From: Bdellovibrionaceae bacterium UBA2339
GTDB taxonomy: Bacteria > Bdellovibrionota > Bdellovibrionia > Bdellovibrionales > JAMPXM01
NCBI GenBank assembly: GCA_002344785.1
Contig: DDUL01000030.1
Span: 1 to 64,000, forward strand
Reading direction: 5' to 3'
Length of the DNA: 64,000 bases
Notes under the pieces: generated by a model
What the model was told of the DNA's origin: nothing
Database searches by the model: none
The model's input: only the letters and a program-made list of their open reading frames with translations
Program-made: the position numbers and the translations under genes
Shown here: one piece after another, positions 16,850 to 26,124 of the stretch
How the letters are laid out: every line of letters begins with the position of its first letter
Numbering within the stretch: the first letter of the stretch is position 1

Positions 16850-18948
16850 GGCAAGTCCTTGTCGGGTGAGGCGGGTCGCGATTCGGGTTGAGCACTTGGC
16901 CGCTCAGAGTCGGGGTCCGTCGGCGGTGTGAGGCTCTTCAGTGCGGCCAGATATGACGGCAAGTGCGCGCAGGAAGGAGAAACGGAATCCGAAGCGGAAT
17001 CCGAAGCGGAACCCGAGGCGGCTTCGGTGCAGCTCGCGCTCGCGGCGTGAAGTTGCGTGGCGAAGTCTTGCAGGATCTGAAGCTGAATTTGGTAGCGCAG
17101 CGCTTGCTGGCCAGCGTGATCCGTGGGCTCAGGCGCATGGCGATGCAAAGGATAAAGTCGTCGCAGCAATTCGCCCAGGTCGCTCGCCCCGAGACGCTGG
17201 GGATATTGCAGAATTTCGCTATGGTTTTGGCCCATCATCTGAAGAAAGATCGGCAGATCGGATGTGGATTGAGCTTGATGCCAGTGCCGTCGCGTCTCAT
17301 TCACCGCCCGCGCGGAAAAAACTTGGAGGTCACTTCTTCGGCTCCAATCAGCCTTTGGCCAATTGGAAACTTCGTCTTCTGACAATAAGGCGTACTCCAG
17401 GGGAAAGCTGGAAAACGCATCCAGTAAAAGTGTATCGCGAGCCCGCGATCGAAGCGGTTCAAGGCCCCAGGGCAAGATGAGACAGAGGCCGATCGCGAAT
17501 GCGATGAAGAGTCCCACGCGACGATGCCAATGGCCAAGGCGCGCGGCTTGGCTGTCGCGCTTGGGGCTCAAGCCACGGATCAAGCCATGGAGCACGCCAT
17601 GGACCACGCCCTCGATCAACGAAGAGCCAGTTCGAGCCGCAATACGCAAAGTCTCGGCGATGATGATGAGACTGAGAGGTGTCACAAACAAGAGATAGCG
17701 AGAGGGAACTCCGAGCGGCTCAGTTTGTGGAATCGCGGATTGAGGATCGAGTGCGAGGCGCGAGAGGTAAAAACTCATCGCAGCCACTGATAAAACCCAT
17801 GGCCACAGACGCGCGACGTGGATGGAGGCGTCGGATTGAGACTGTGCCGCGGGATTTGGCGAAGCTGCCCAAAAGACCACGAGGGTGGCGGTGGCAAAGG
17901 CGATGAGGCTCCAGCTGAGCTCGGGCGTGAGGAGAGAGGCTTGCGGGTGCGCGAAGATCATTTGCCAGCGACTGAAGTCAATCGACGGCGGCGCCAGCTC
18001 GCCAAAGTTCGCAAGCGCGGCCAGCTCGGCCAGTTGCAAAATGCCGATTTGGCTCAAGAGCGAAGATGCGAAGATGAGCAAAATGGCCGCGATCCTGAGT
18101 GCGGAAGCTTGGAAGAGCTTGCGTGCGATTTGCGTCGCCGAATCCGCAAGGCGCGAGCGAAACAAGACGGCGCCCAGCACAGCGAACAGACTGAGTGCGG
18201 CCCAGGCCATGGGGCTTGTTCCCATGGTGGAGCGCAGTTGCCAGCCACCATCAAAGCCTAAGGCGATGAGAGTTTGACCAAGCGTTAAGGCGCTCAGCCA
18301 AGTGAACCATCTGGCGAGGCCTTTGCGACCTGAGCCCCAAAGCACAAGCGGCAGCACACCCCATGCAAAGATCAAAATCGACGGACGAAGCGGGAGCATC
18401 CAGAGGAGGTTGAGGAAAAAGCCGCGTCGCCGAAGTCGATCCGCGACCTCGGCCTGCTCGACGAGCACAAAGCCCGCCAGCAACACCAACTGATGTTGGA
18501 GGCTGATGGGCCAAAGATACGCGTCGATGAGAGCTGGAGAAAAACAAAAGGCCAAGCCGCCCAGCCATGCCACAGCTTCGTCAAGTCCGTGGCGCAATAA
18601 GAGGCGAATGAGCAAGAAGCCGCACAACACATGCAACAAGAGCTGTGCGATCATCCAATGCGCCGGTTGATCGCCCACCAAAATTTGAAAAATCCAAAGC
18701 GGCAGAACGAGGCCAACGGCGCGTTCTTCGTTCAAGGACGACGAAAGCAGCGAACCCACACCGCGCGCTTGCAGCTCGGCCATCAGCCAGCTGGAGTCAT
18801 CAAAGAAACTCTGTAGCTGCCAGCGAGGACCGAAGAGGCTCGTCAGTGCCAAGTAAGTGAAGCCGATCAAGATCAGGGAGCGGGCGTGAGCTGTGGCCAG
18901 TCTTGCTGGCAGTTTTTTGATGGTGCTGAACCGCAAGACGCCGAGCAT
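16846..18948 (-). CDS. Large polytopic membrane protein of unknown function
   Basis: A 700-residue protein with about a dozen hydrophobic segments over the first 480 residues, then a soluble region of some 220 residues. The FFDDSSWLMAELQARG motif in the first loop after helix 1 and the overall layout recall GT-C-type glycosyltransferases and related polyprenyl-linked sugar transferases, but no decisive motif is present. Near the C-terminus a Ser/Ala/Asp repeat (SGSASDSASDSVS) is encoded by a 12-bp tandem repeat, and the end is rich in Pro, Ser and Asp. It is coupled to the phosphatase-like gene. Confidence 0.7.
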   Translation of the reverse strand: MLGVLRFSTIKKLPARLATAHARSLILIGFTYLALTSLFGPRWQLQSFFDDSSWLMAELQARGVGSLLSSSLNEERAVGLVLPLWIFQILVGDQPAHWMIAQLLLHVLCGFLLIRLLLRHGLDEAVAWLGGLAFCFSPALIDAYLWPISLQHQLVLLAGFVLVEQAEVADRLRRRGFFLNLLWMLPLRPSILIFAWGVLPLVLWGSGRKGLARWFTWLSALTLGQTLIALGFDGGWQLRSTMGTSPMAWAALSLFAVLGAVLFRSRLADSATQIARKLFQASALRIAAILLIFASSLLSQIGILQLAELAALANFGELAPPSIDFSRWQMIFAHPQASLLTPELSWSLIAFATATLVVFWAASPNPAAQSQSDASIHVARLWPWVLSVAAMSFYLSRLALDPQSAIPQTEPLGVPSRYLLFVTPLSLIIIAETLRIAARTGSSLIEGVVHGVLHGLIRGLSPKRDSQAARLGHWHRRVGLFIAFAIGLCLILPWGLEPLRSRARDTLLLDAFSSFPLEYALLSEDEVSNWPKADWSRRSDLQVFSARAVNETRRHWHQAQSTSDLPIFLQMMGQNHSEILQYPQRLGASDLGELLRRLYPLHRHAPEPTDHAGQQALRYQIQLQILQDFATQLHAASASCTEAASGSASDSASDSVSPSCAHLPSYLAALKSLTPPTDPDSERPSAQPESRPASPDKDLP
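16983..17018. repeat. 12-bp tandem repeat, three copies
   Basis: CGGAATCCGAAG occurs at 16983-16994 and 16995-17006, and with changes at 17007-17018. On the minus strand it encodes the Ser/Ala/Asp repeat in the tail of the membrane protein. Confidence 0.8.
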
Positions 18949-19098
18949 GTGCTGATTAGACGGCGTGGCTTTGGCCTGAGCAACTTGTGAGCATCAAGTC
19001 GGCAGCGCGTCAGCTATCGCGGCCTGAGGCCGATCAAGGCGTAAGCGCGCAAAAAATCAATGAGCTTCGCGGCGAATTTCGTTAGAACCATAGGATCT

Positions 19099-20013
19099 AT
19101 GTCCAAGACTGATGAAAAGTCCGCCGAGCGCGTTCGCAAAGTGCTCACTCAAGATCTGTTTGTGCGAGCCGCGGCTGTGAATGCCACGGCTGTCGTCGAT
19201 GAAATGCGAAGCATTCACAATTCATTTCCCGTGGCGACCGTCGCAACGGGGCGAGCTATGGTGGCCTCGCTGTTGATGGCCTCGCATTTGAAGAACAATC
19301 AAGAGCTCTCGATTTACATTCAAGGCAATGGACCGCTGTCGCGAGTTTTCGCCGAGGCAAGCTTTGAAGGTAAAGCCCGTGCCTACAGCACGGCCCCCCA
19401 CTTGGAGTCGCCCGCGGACTCGCAAAAAATCTTATTGGCTCCAGCGATCGGCATCGGACTTCTCACCGTCACTCATCATTTGCCGATGGGCGGGCCGCCG
19501 CATCGGGGAACCGTGGAGCTCTTGACCAGCGAAATTGGCGACGACATTGCTTACTACTTGCAGCAATCGCATCAGATTCCGTCGGTGGTCGCGCTGGGCG
19601 TGCATGTGAATGCTTATGGTCGCGTGGATGCGGCAGGTGGTGTGTTGATTGAACTGATGCCGGGGCACACGGAAGAGACTGTGCGCAAGATCGAGGCGGC
19701 CGTGAAGGCGGCCAAGCCGATTTCGCAGCGACTGTTGGAGGGCGCGACGGCCGATGATTTGCTTCGCGATTATTTGGGCGAGTTCACGCTCATCGAGATG
19801 GAGCACGACTATCCCATCGAATACAGCTGCCGTTGCACCGCTGAGCGCGTGAAGCGAAGTGTGGGTCTACTTGGCCTTGAAGAGTTGGATGAGATGATTG
19901 CGAAGGCGGAAGAGGTCGAAGTGGGTTGTGACTTCTGCGGTCGCAAATACAAGATCACGCCGGCAGAACTCGAAGACGTGCGTCGCAGCGTCTACAAGTC
20001 GAGTCTCAACTAA
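19099..20013 (+). CDS. hslO: Redox-regulated chaperone Hsp33
   Basis: Cytoplasmic holdase switched on by oxidation. The 304-residue protein has the N-terminal domain (IQGNGPLSRVFAEAS, GTVELLTSEIGDDIAYYLQQS with the SEQIPS-like stretch SHQIPSVV) and the C-terminal zinc switch, CRC followed about 30 residues later by CDFC. All four cysteines are present, so redox sensing should work. The ATG at 19099 is chosen over one 39 bases upstream because AGGA precedes it and it gives the normal family start. A convergent small gene follows. Confidence 0.93.
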   Translation: MSKTDEKSAERVRKVLTQDLFVRAAAVNATAVVDEMRSIHNSFPVATVATGRAMVASLLMASHLKNNQELSIYIQGNGPLSRVFAEASFEGKARAYSTAPHLESPADSQKILLAPAIGIGLLTVTHHLPMGGPPHRGTVELLTSEIGDDIAYYLQQSHQIPSVVALGVHVNAYGRVDAAGGVLIELMPGHTEETVRKIEAAVKAAKPISQRLLEGATADDLLRDYLGEFTLIEMEHDYPIEYSCRCTAERVKRSVGLLGLEELDEMIAKAEEVEVGCDFCGRKYKITPAELEDVRRSVYKSSLN

Positions 20014-20025
20014 GCTGAAATTGCA

Positions 20026-20298
20026 TTATGGCTGTTCATCGCGCGATGGGTTTCGCGGGCGACGAGTTTTGAAGTCGCCGATGGTGAGGGCGCCATAGGT
20101 CAGTTTGCGCACGATCTCGAGGGTGTGCTCGCGAAGTTCGGCACTGTAGTCGCTGCGCAGAGGCAAGGGAATAGCGGCGAGCTGCTCGGCGAGAGTTTCG
20201 GCGACGACGGCGTCGACCACGCTTTCGGGCCGATCGCCTTCAACCAAGGCGTTGAACAAGTGGTATTCAATTCTTTCTCGCAGGCGTCGCAAGGGCAT
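20026..20298 (-). CDS. Small protein of unknown function
   Basis: A 90-residue protein, probably all helical and cytoplasmic (RRLRERIEYHLFNALVEGDRPE, ELREHTLEIVRKLTYGALTIG), with a basic tail. GAGG stands just before the ATG. It is convergent with hslO, 12 bases apart. No family recognised. Composition and the ribosome site make a real gene more likely than not. Confidence 0.5.
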   Translation of the reverse strand: MPLRRLRERIEYHLFNALVEGDRPESVVDAVVAETLAEQLAAIPLPLRSDYSAELREHTLEIVRKLTYGALTIGDFKTRRPRNPSRDEQP

Positions 20299-20432
20299 TC
20301 ACCTCATGAAGGAGCTTGAAGACTTCTCGGCTGAATTCTGCTCGATTTGAATGGGGCGCACGTCGAGGTGATCTTCGGGGTTGGGTCAAAGTCCCGTGGA
20401 CCTCTAGGCCCAGCTCGACCTAAACTTTGCCT

Positions 20433-21887
20433 ATGTCGACTCGACCCAGCCAACTTACGAGTCCGCCCGCTCTCACGGATTCCGAGATCCAACTCTTGGT
20501 TGCCCAGCTGCGCGCTTGGTCGGGGGCGCAGTTTCAATCCATCACCGGATTGCATCTGGCCGGCTCTGAAGAGATTTTTTTTGAGCTGCATTTCTACTTG
20601 GGTCGAGCTGGTGGCGGAGCTCGAGTGTTGTTGCTCGATTTCAATCGTCATTCGCCGCAACTTTGGCTCTTGGAAAGCGAAGAAGAGATGGGAGCTTGGC
20701 AAGCCTGTGCGCGCACGAAGCGAAAACGGCCCATGGAGCTGTTCTTGCGATCGCACTTTGTCGGTCAGCGCTTGCTGAGTGTGGAAAGTCGAGGTCCAGG
20801 CTTGCTGGCGCTCAATCTCAGCTGCGAGCCCGAAGGTCTGGCCGAATTGGAATTCTCATTGCGACCAATGGCGCCGCAGTTTCGCGCCCTTCGAGTCAAA
20901 GATGGGCGAGAACTACAAATGACAGAGTTCAAACCGCAAAGTGCCGACGTGCGATCTTCGCCTGTGGCCTCGGCCAAGGGCCAGGGGGCTATTGCAGCAT
21001 TGGCATCCTTCGATGCGAGTCGAATCGATGTGAATCGCGAAAGAACTTCGAAGTTTTTGCAGGCCCTGCGGCCGAAAGCTCAGCACGAAGATCAGCAGGA
21101 CGCTCAGTCGGCGGAAGGCCGGCCGCGCCGCTCGAAGCGAGCCGTGGATGCCGTTCGCGAAGAAATCGCCGCAAAGACTTTGGTGCCTTGGCGAGCTTGG
21201 GCGGATCACATCCTCCAGCACGCGGATCAGTTCGCACGGCTGCCTGCGCCGAGTTTTGCGAGCGCCGAGATTGAGACGATTTGGCATCGCGAAGTGGATC
21301 AAGCGCGGCAAAAGTCATTGAAGCCACATGAATTGGCGTCGCGCTTTTTTGAGTTGGCCAAGAAGCTAGAGCGCAAGCTTGAGGGTACGCGAAAGCGGCT
21401 CGCCGAGTTGGAACGGCGAGCGGCCGAAGACGCGGTATCGGGCCTGGATCGCGATATGCGAGCGAGCTCAAAACCAAAGCAGGCTGATGCGTCTCTCGCG
21501 ACGAAGCCGTCATTACTTCAGCAAGCCGAGGCTCGCGGTCGCAGTCTGACGATCGCCGAGGATCTGATTTTCTACATCGGCAAAAGTGCGGAAGATAACC
21601 TCCGGCTCCTGCGGCGTGCGCAGAGCTTTGATTATTGGTTTCATGTCCGAGGGCGAACGGGAGCGCACGGTATTTTGCGTCGCGCCCGCGGACGCGTGGT
21701 GAGCGAAGCTGAGTTTCAGGCTTGTGCTCGGGCGTTGGTTGAGCAGAGCTTGAAGAAGCGTGCTTTGGATTTGCGTGGCGAAAGCTTTGACGTGAGTCTT
21801 TGTGAAGTGCGTTTTGTGAAGCCGGTGAAAGGCGCAAAGGGTTTGGTGCACTTCACTCATGACCGAACACTCAGGGCCAAGTTCTGA
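20433..21887 (+). CDS. NFACT-family RNA-binding protein (RqcH-like)
   Basis: A 484-residue protein. The C-terminal part is a clear NFACT-R domain (DLIFYIGKSAEDNLRLLR, FDYWFHVRGRTGAH, SLCEVRFVKPVKGAKGLVHFTHDRTLRAKF). The middle is a long charged coiled coil (about 290-345, LEGTRKRLAELERRAAED). The N-terminal 190 residues look like an NFACT-N fold but are divergent. In other bacteria RqcH binds obstructed large ribosomal subunits with peptidyl-tRNA and adds alanine tails to stalled chains. This protein is shorter than the usual 550-570 residues. The start is placed at ATG 20433; a TTG two codons earlier is less likely. Confidence 0.8.
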   Translation: MSTRPSQLTSPPALTDSEIQLLVAQLRAWSGAQFQSITGLHLAGSEEIFFELHFYLGRAGGGARVLLLDFNRHSPQLWLLESEEEMGAWQACARTKRKRPMELFLRSHFVGQRLLSVESRGPGLLALNLSCEPEGLAELEFSLRPMAPQFRALRVKDGRELQMTEFKPQSADVRSSPVASAKGQGAIAALASFDASRIDVNRERTSKFLQALRPKAQHEDQQDAQSAEGRPRRSKRAVDAVREEIAAKTLVPWRAWADHILQHADQFARLPAPSFASAEIETIWHREVDQARQKSLKPHELASRFFELAKKLERKLEGTRKRLAELERRAAEDAVSGLDRDMRASSKPKQADASLATKPSLLQQAEARGRSLTIAEDLIFYIGKSAEDNLRLLRRAQSFDYWFHVRGRTGAHGILRRARGRVVSEAEFQACARALVEQSLKKRALDLRGESFDVSLCEVRFVKPVKGAKGLVHFTHDRTLRAKF

Positions 21888-21969
21888 GACTGGCCTGCGT
21901 TGAATCTCCTTCCCAATCGACATGAGTCTGCTGATACTTTTCGAGACGGCGAAACTTGGGGATGAGCGC

Positions 21970-23199
21970 ATGAATTCAATGTCGCGAGGTGAATCCAGTT
22001 GGGGAAAGTTCGGAGCCATGTTGGCTTTGATCATCGCCGTCACGCCACTTTGGTGGCTCCACACGGGTGCGCGAGAGTTTTTAGTGAGTGGCGTGCCGGA
22101 ACTTTGTTGGCCAGGCTTCGAGAATTGCGGAGCTTGGCGATTTGCTTCGCAGTCCCGTGTCGACCTCGTGTTCATCGCATTGGGAGTTGGCGGTTTGTGC
22201 TCGGCCTTGGCGCTTTGGTTCAAGCCTCAGCATCGAATGGCCTCGGCGAGTTTGGCGCTGATGTTCGCGGTGAAACTCCTGCTTTCAGCTTTGGATTACA
22301 GACTTCGTGGCAATCATCATCAGATGGCGAACTTGGTGACCTTGATTTTTCTGCTGGTGCCAAGACCCGCTGCGACCTTTGCACTCCTGATTCCGAGTTT
22401 TTATTTCGCAGCCGGGCTTTTGAAGCTCAATGCCGAGTGGTTGTCAGGCGCCGCGCTTGCCGATCGCTTGCCACTGAGGGGTTGGCTTTTGGAGTTGAGT
22501 TTGATCGGGATTGTGCTGATGGAGTTGATCGGCATTTGGTGGCTCTTGGATCGTCAAAGAAGTCCATGGCGCTTTTGGAGCATCTTGGGAATTCTCTTTG
22601 TCTTTCACTTGGTGTCGATTGAGTCCGTCGGATTTTTCTATCCCATCGTCATGGCGGCCTTACTGTCATGCTTTCTATGGACGAAACTGGATTGGCCGAT
22701 CTTTTGGGCGTCCTCATCGCACGCGCAACCTGTGCTGAAGCGTTTTTCGTTGCTGAATTTGGCCAAGAGTTGGCGAGCGAGCGGCGGTGAAGTGAAGTTA
22801 GCGTGGATTGTCAGCGGTGTGTTTGTCGGCGTTCAGTTTTTGCCCGCGCTCATCTCAGCTCGCAATGATCTGAGCGGAGAAGGCCGATTGATCGCTTCGA
22901 GCATGGTTCACAATCGCACCGAGTGTCGCGGATTCATGCGTGCCCAATGGGGCGTACATGAAGCGCAGATTCCCATGCCGGTGATGCAACTGCCGATTCG
23001 AATCTGGTGCGATCCGCTGGTGTTCTACAATCACGCGCGACAAATGTGTCGAGAACAGAATCCTGATCGCCTGGATTGGTACTTGCTATCGAGAAACACT
23101 TCCGAAGCCGAATATCAGCTGATTGTCCAAGCGCGAGATTTTTGTCGTGATCCCCGTCGCTATCCTTGGTTGGGAAAACTGCCGTGGGGGGGCCAATGA
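21970..23199 (+). CDS. Multi-pass membrane protein, HTTM-like
   Basis: A 409-residue protein with about eight hydrophobic segments and a periplasmic C-terminal region. The helix layout and the segment VFHLVSIESVGFFYPIVMAAL recall HTTM proteins (horizontally transferred transmembrane domain, related to vitamin K-dependent gamma-carboxylase), but the match is by eye and not decisive. The C-terminal third has several cysteines (RTECRGF, IWCDPL, MCREQ, RDFCRDP). The ATG at 21970 has GGGG before it. Its stop overlaps the next start as ATGA, the first link of a three-gene operon of unknowns. Confidence 0.6.
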   Translation: MNSMSRGESSWGKFGAMLALIIAVTPLWWLHTGAREFLVSGVPELCWPGFENCGAWRFASQSRVDLVFIALGVGGLCSALALWFKPQHRMASASLALMFAVKLLLSALDYRLRGNHHQMANLVTLIFLLVPRPAATFALLIPSFYFAAGLLKLNAEWLSGAALADRLPLRGWLLELSLIGIVLMELIGIWWLLDRQRSPWRFWSILGILFVFHLVSIESVGFFYPIVMAALLSCFLWTKLDWPIFWASSSHAQPVLKRFSLLNLAKSWRASGGEVKLAWIVSGVFVGVQFLPALISARNDLSGEGRLIASSMVHNRTECRGFMRAQWGVHEAQIPMPVMQLPIRIWCDPLVFYNHARQMCREQNPDRLDWYLLSRNTSEAEYQLIVQARDFCRDPRRYPWLGKLPWGGQ

Positions 23200-23837
23200 G
23201 AGCCGCAATAAGAGCCCCAATAAGAGCCCTCTTTGAGATTTTGATCGGAGCGGTGTTGCTGATCTGGTGTTTGATGATTCGATGGCCGACAGGTGAGTTG
23301 GACCCCCATCGCGAAGCGGAAGCCTGGGTGACACTTGAAGATGTCCAGGCTGCGGAGGAAGCGCAGGGTGCGAAAGACGCCGACTCGAGGCCATCGGCGC
23401 GCTGGGAAAAAATGGCGGAGAATCGCGTACGGCTTTTGGTGAGTGCCAACGGACTAACGCAGATCTCAGGCTCCGTGAGCTCTTCGAGCGCCCCGAAGTC
23501 GGCGTCGACCTCGGCACAGGTGCATTCGAAGGAAGTTGCGCAGGCCACGCTGACTTGGTCGGATCGCGTGACGTTTGCGAGCAACGATCAAGGTGAGCTT
23601 TTGATTGGTCGTGGCTCTCAGATCTGGAGCAGAGGCCCAACGCATTGGCGAAGCTGGTTGGTTCGCGATGGGTGGGAGCTTGAGGCAGCGAAATGGGTGC
23701 TAGGTCATGATGGCGGATCTTGGGAGCTGCAGTGGCGCCAGACGAGCGGCGGAGAGTCGCCGCAGGGTTCAGTCAAGACCATGGTGGAGCGGCGAGATCG
23801 TAGCTTAAGAAAGTTGCCAATTGAGGGCGAAATCTAA
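23196..23837 (+). CDS. Single-span membrane protein of unknown function
   Basis: A 213-residue protein. Residues about 10-30 (ALFEILIGAVLLIWCLMIRW) span the membrane, followed by an acidic helix, a Ser/Ala linker, and a periplasmic domain rich in Trp and polar residues (about 150-200: HWRSWLVRDGWELEAAKWVLG). The ATG overlaps the stop of the preceding HTTM-like gene. The first bases contain imperfect AATAAGAGCC repeats that encode RAPIRA. No family recognised. Its only clue is the shared operon. Confidence 0.6.
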   Translation: MRAAIRAPIRALFEILIGAVLLIWCLMIRWPTGELDPHREAEAWVTLEDVQAAEEAQGAKDADSRPSARWEKMAENRVRLLVSANGLTQISGSVSSSSAPKSASTSAQVHSKEVAQATLTWSDRVTFASNDQGELLIGRGSQIWSRGPTHWRSWLVRDGWELEAAKWVLGHDGGSWELQWRQTSGGESPQGSVKTMVERRDRSLRKLPIEGEI

Positions 23838-23866
23838 GTCGTCCATGCAGATTGAAGAGGTGACGG

Positions 23867-26026
23867 ATGTGCTGGATTAAATCGAGCAATGAAATTCGAA
23901 TCTCTAGGCGGGCTTCGCTCGGGGAGCGACTTGCCGGCGCCGTGCTCGCGCTGCTTGGCGTGATGGCGGTGACGCCGATGGCCCGCGCGACCGAGCTTTG
24001 TCCGGAAGCCTTGCGATGGCCGAATGGCTATGTGGCACAAGGACGAAGCCTTGAAGCTTTTGAAGGCTTGCGTCTCCATGAAGGCCAGCTTGAAGTTTAC
24101 GGCACGCGAGATGTTTTGAAATTCTCCCTCGAGAAAGAGAGTTTTCAAAGATTCAACCCGCAGCCGGTGCCCGGTAATTTACAGCAGCAACTCACTCATG
24201 GTCCGTGGAGCTTTCGCATTCTCCGAGAAAGCTTTGGTCCGGGAGTGGTGTTGATTGAGAAGCGCACGCATCTTTGCGCGGTGACTTACAAGCCGGCTCG
24301 CGAAGATCAGGAAATTTGGGCGGACCTTGAAGTCTTTCACATCAAGCGTGATCAAGAGTTCTGTGAGGCGAAGGCCACAGCCGTGACCACATTGCATCCG
24401 GCGACGCAGAGACTGCTGAATTTTGGTGCGCAGCTTGAAGGCCCAGCGAGTTTTCAGGCTCGGCGTGATCTGGAGTTTCTCCTTCGACTCTTGGCGCAGC
24501 CTGAGGCCAAGCGCTTGCATCGGCAGCGACCTGAGATTCTTGAGGCTGTGATGCAGGGAGTGCTTCATCACTCAAATTTCTTGTTCGCAGAAATCAGTCG
24601 CCGTCATCCTTGGATGAGCGAAGGCATGGGCTTCGGTTATGTGATGAGCTTTCAGCCACGGCGCTATTGTCGCAACCTCGCCAACGAAGCGATCGCGCTA
24701 CAAAGTGCGATTAATTTCGTCGAAGCCTGGGGCTCTTCCATTGCGGATCGAAGGGATCTTAAGCTTAAAGACTTTCATTTTCTCTATCCGGCCTTCGGCG
24801 TGCTTCGTCATGTTCGCGAGGATACGCTCGATTACTTGTCTGCAAAAATGTTTCAACCGCTCACGAACTCGGCGGAAGTTCACCCCAGCACCAGCATGTA
24901 TTGGCGGTCTGTGCTGTTTCAATTGATCGAAAAATTGGTGAAGTCCTGGTTTGAGGACACGGTTTGGTGGTGGGAGCGCACGGATTTGGTGGCCATTAAA
25001 CAAGGCGAGGGCTTGCGCTTTGATTTGGTGGGAAACTTTCCGTTCACCAAAAAGTCAAAACCGAACGAATTTGGATTGTTCATCGAGCCAAGTTGGTCAC
25101 TCCGCGTTCCTGCCAAGACGAAGGATGGACAAGTGTTGGTGGATCGCATCACGGAATGGCGGCAGATGCGAACTCCGGTGACAGCCCACACACGTGTCAT
25201 TGTCGAAGATCAAGTTCGGCATCAATCCCGAGAGCGACACAATCATCAGGCGGCTTATGCCGATGGGGGCTTCGATATTGTCGTGGCGACCATGAGCTAT
25301 GGGGCGAAAGCCGACGCCAAGCTCAATGAAGAACAAAAGGCGTTTTACACTGAACTTGGATTTAAATCCTGGAAGAAGTCTCGCGATCGGCAAGCACCGA
25401 GCAGCTTTCAATACGGCATTGAAAGTGGCGAGTGGGATGTGCTCCTCAAGCAGGCGCATGCGGGCGGAGATTTGGTGAATCTCATGTGGATCGCGCAAGA
25501 GGGCGATTGGTGGCGAGCCGAACGGCGACGCGAGGACGGGCGAGTGGATCGCGTGCACTTGTTTGTGCCCGATGAGAGTCAGGCGGGCGGGAAAATTTGG
25601 ATTAGCCTTGAGATGTTTCGAAATTGGGTGCGACGTCGCGAGACGGCTACGGCTCGCGAGTTGGTGTGGATCAACTTGTCATGCAACTCTGGAGCGAAAG
25701 CCGTTCGCGAGATCCAGGCTGTGAACTCGGGAATTTTTGTGCCGATCGCATCGGTTCGGCGGGTGGAGCCTCTGGATCGAAGTCGCAAACTTGGACTTCA
25801 ACAGGTGCCACTCATGCGGGGCTTGCTGGAAGGTAAGAGCTTCGCAGAGATTCAACAAGAGGTTGAATTGACCAATCAAAAAGCCGGCGCCGGCCTGAGT
25901 TTCGCGTTTCCCAACGACGCCATCTTGCTAAAGAACCTCAACCTGTTTGGCGGTCGTGCTGTGCGTGTGGATCAAAGTGTGACGACGCCACGGACGAAGG
26001 GTGGCCAAGTGGAGCTGGGATACTAG
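23867..26026 (+). CDS. Large exported protein of unknown function
   Basis: A 719-residue protein with a signal peptide (LAGAVLALLGVMAVTPMARA, cleavage near ARA-TEL), so mature residues start at about 43. GAGGTGA stands 4 bases before the ATG. The mature part has few recognisable motifs: cysteines at long intervals, a helical middle (about 190-380), a Trp-rich stretch (WWWERTDLV) and a C-terminal beta-like part ending FGGRAVRVDQSVTT. No protease, hydrolase or transport motif was seen. It is the third gene after the HTTM-like protein, 29 bases after the second. It probably works with them in the periplasm, which is inference. Confidence 0.65.
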   Translation: MCWIKSSNEIRISRRASLGERLAGAVLALLGVMAVTPMARATELCPEALRWPNGYVAQGRSLEAFEGLRLHEGQLEVYGTRDVLKFSLEKESFQRFNPQPVPGNLQQQLTHGPWSFRILRESFGPGVVLIEKRTHLCAVTYKPAREDQEIWADLEVFHIKRDQEFCEAKATAVTTLHPATQRLLNFGAQLEGPASFQARRDLEFLLRLLAQPEAKRLHRQRPEILEAVMQGVLHHSNFLFAEISRRHPWMSEGMGFGYVMSFQPRRYCRNLANEAIALQSAINFVEAWGSSIADRRDLKLKDFHFLYPAFGVLRHVREDTLDYLSAKMFQPLTNSAEVHPSTSMYWRSVLFQLIEKLVKSWFEDTVWWWERTDLVAIKQGEGLRFDLVGNFPFTKKSKPNEFGLFIEPSWSLRVPAKTKDGQVLVDRITEWRQMRTPVTAHTRVIVEDQVRHQSRERHNHQAAYADGGFDIVVATMSYGAKADAKLNEEQKAFYTELGFKSWKKSRDRQAPSSFQYGIESGEWDVLLKQAHAGGDLVNLMWIAQEGDWWRAERRREDGRVDRVHLFVPDESQAGGKIWISLEMFRNWVRRRETATARELVWINLSCNSGAKAVREIQAVNSGIFVPIASVRRVEPLDRSRKLGLQQVPLMRGLLEGKSFAEIQQEVELTNQKAGAGLSFAFPNDAILLKNLNLFGGRAVRVDQSVTTPRTKGGQVELGY

Positions 26027-26043
26027 ATCGTCGCGCGTTCGGG

Positions 26044-26081
26044 GCAAACAAAACCCCGTCGGTGAGATCACGGACGGGGTT
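26044..26081 (-). terminator. Rho-independent terminator for the minus strand
   Basis: On the minus strand AACCCCGTC (26081-26073) pairs with GACGGGGTT (26060-26052) and is followed by TTGTTTG. The plus strand has no T tract after the stem, so it serves the small exported protein gene at 26125-26439. Confidence 0.8.
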
Positions 26082-26124
26082 CAAAGTGTGAGTCGATTGT
26101 GTAAATCAAGTGTGAGAAGGAAGA

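Noticed and set aside
20989..21837. Antisense open frame of 282 codons over the NFACT gene
   Set aside because: Arg/Ser/Pro-rich composition typical of a reversed frame; no motif.
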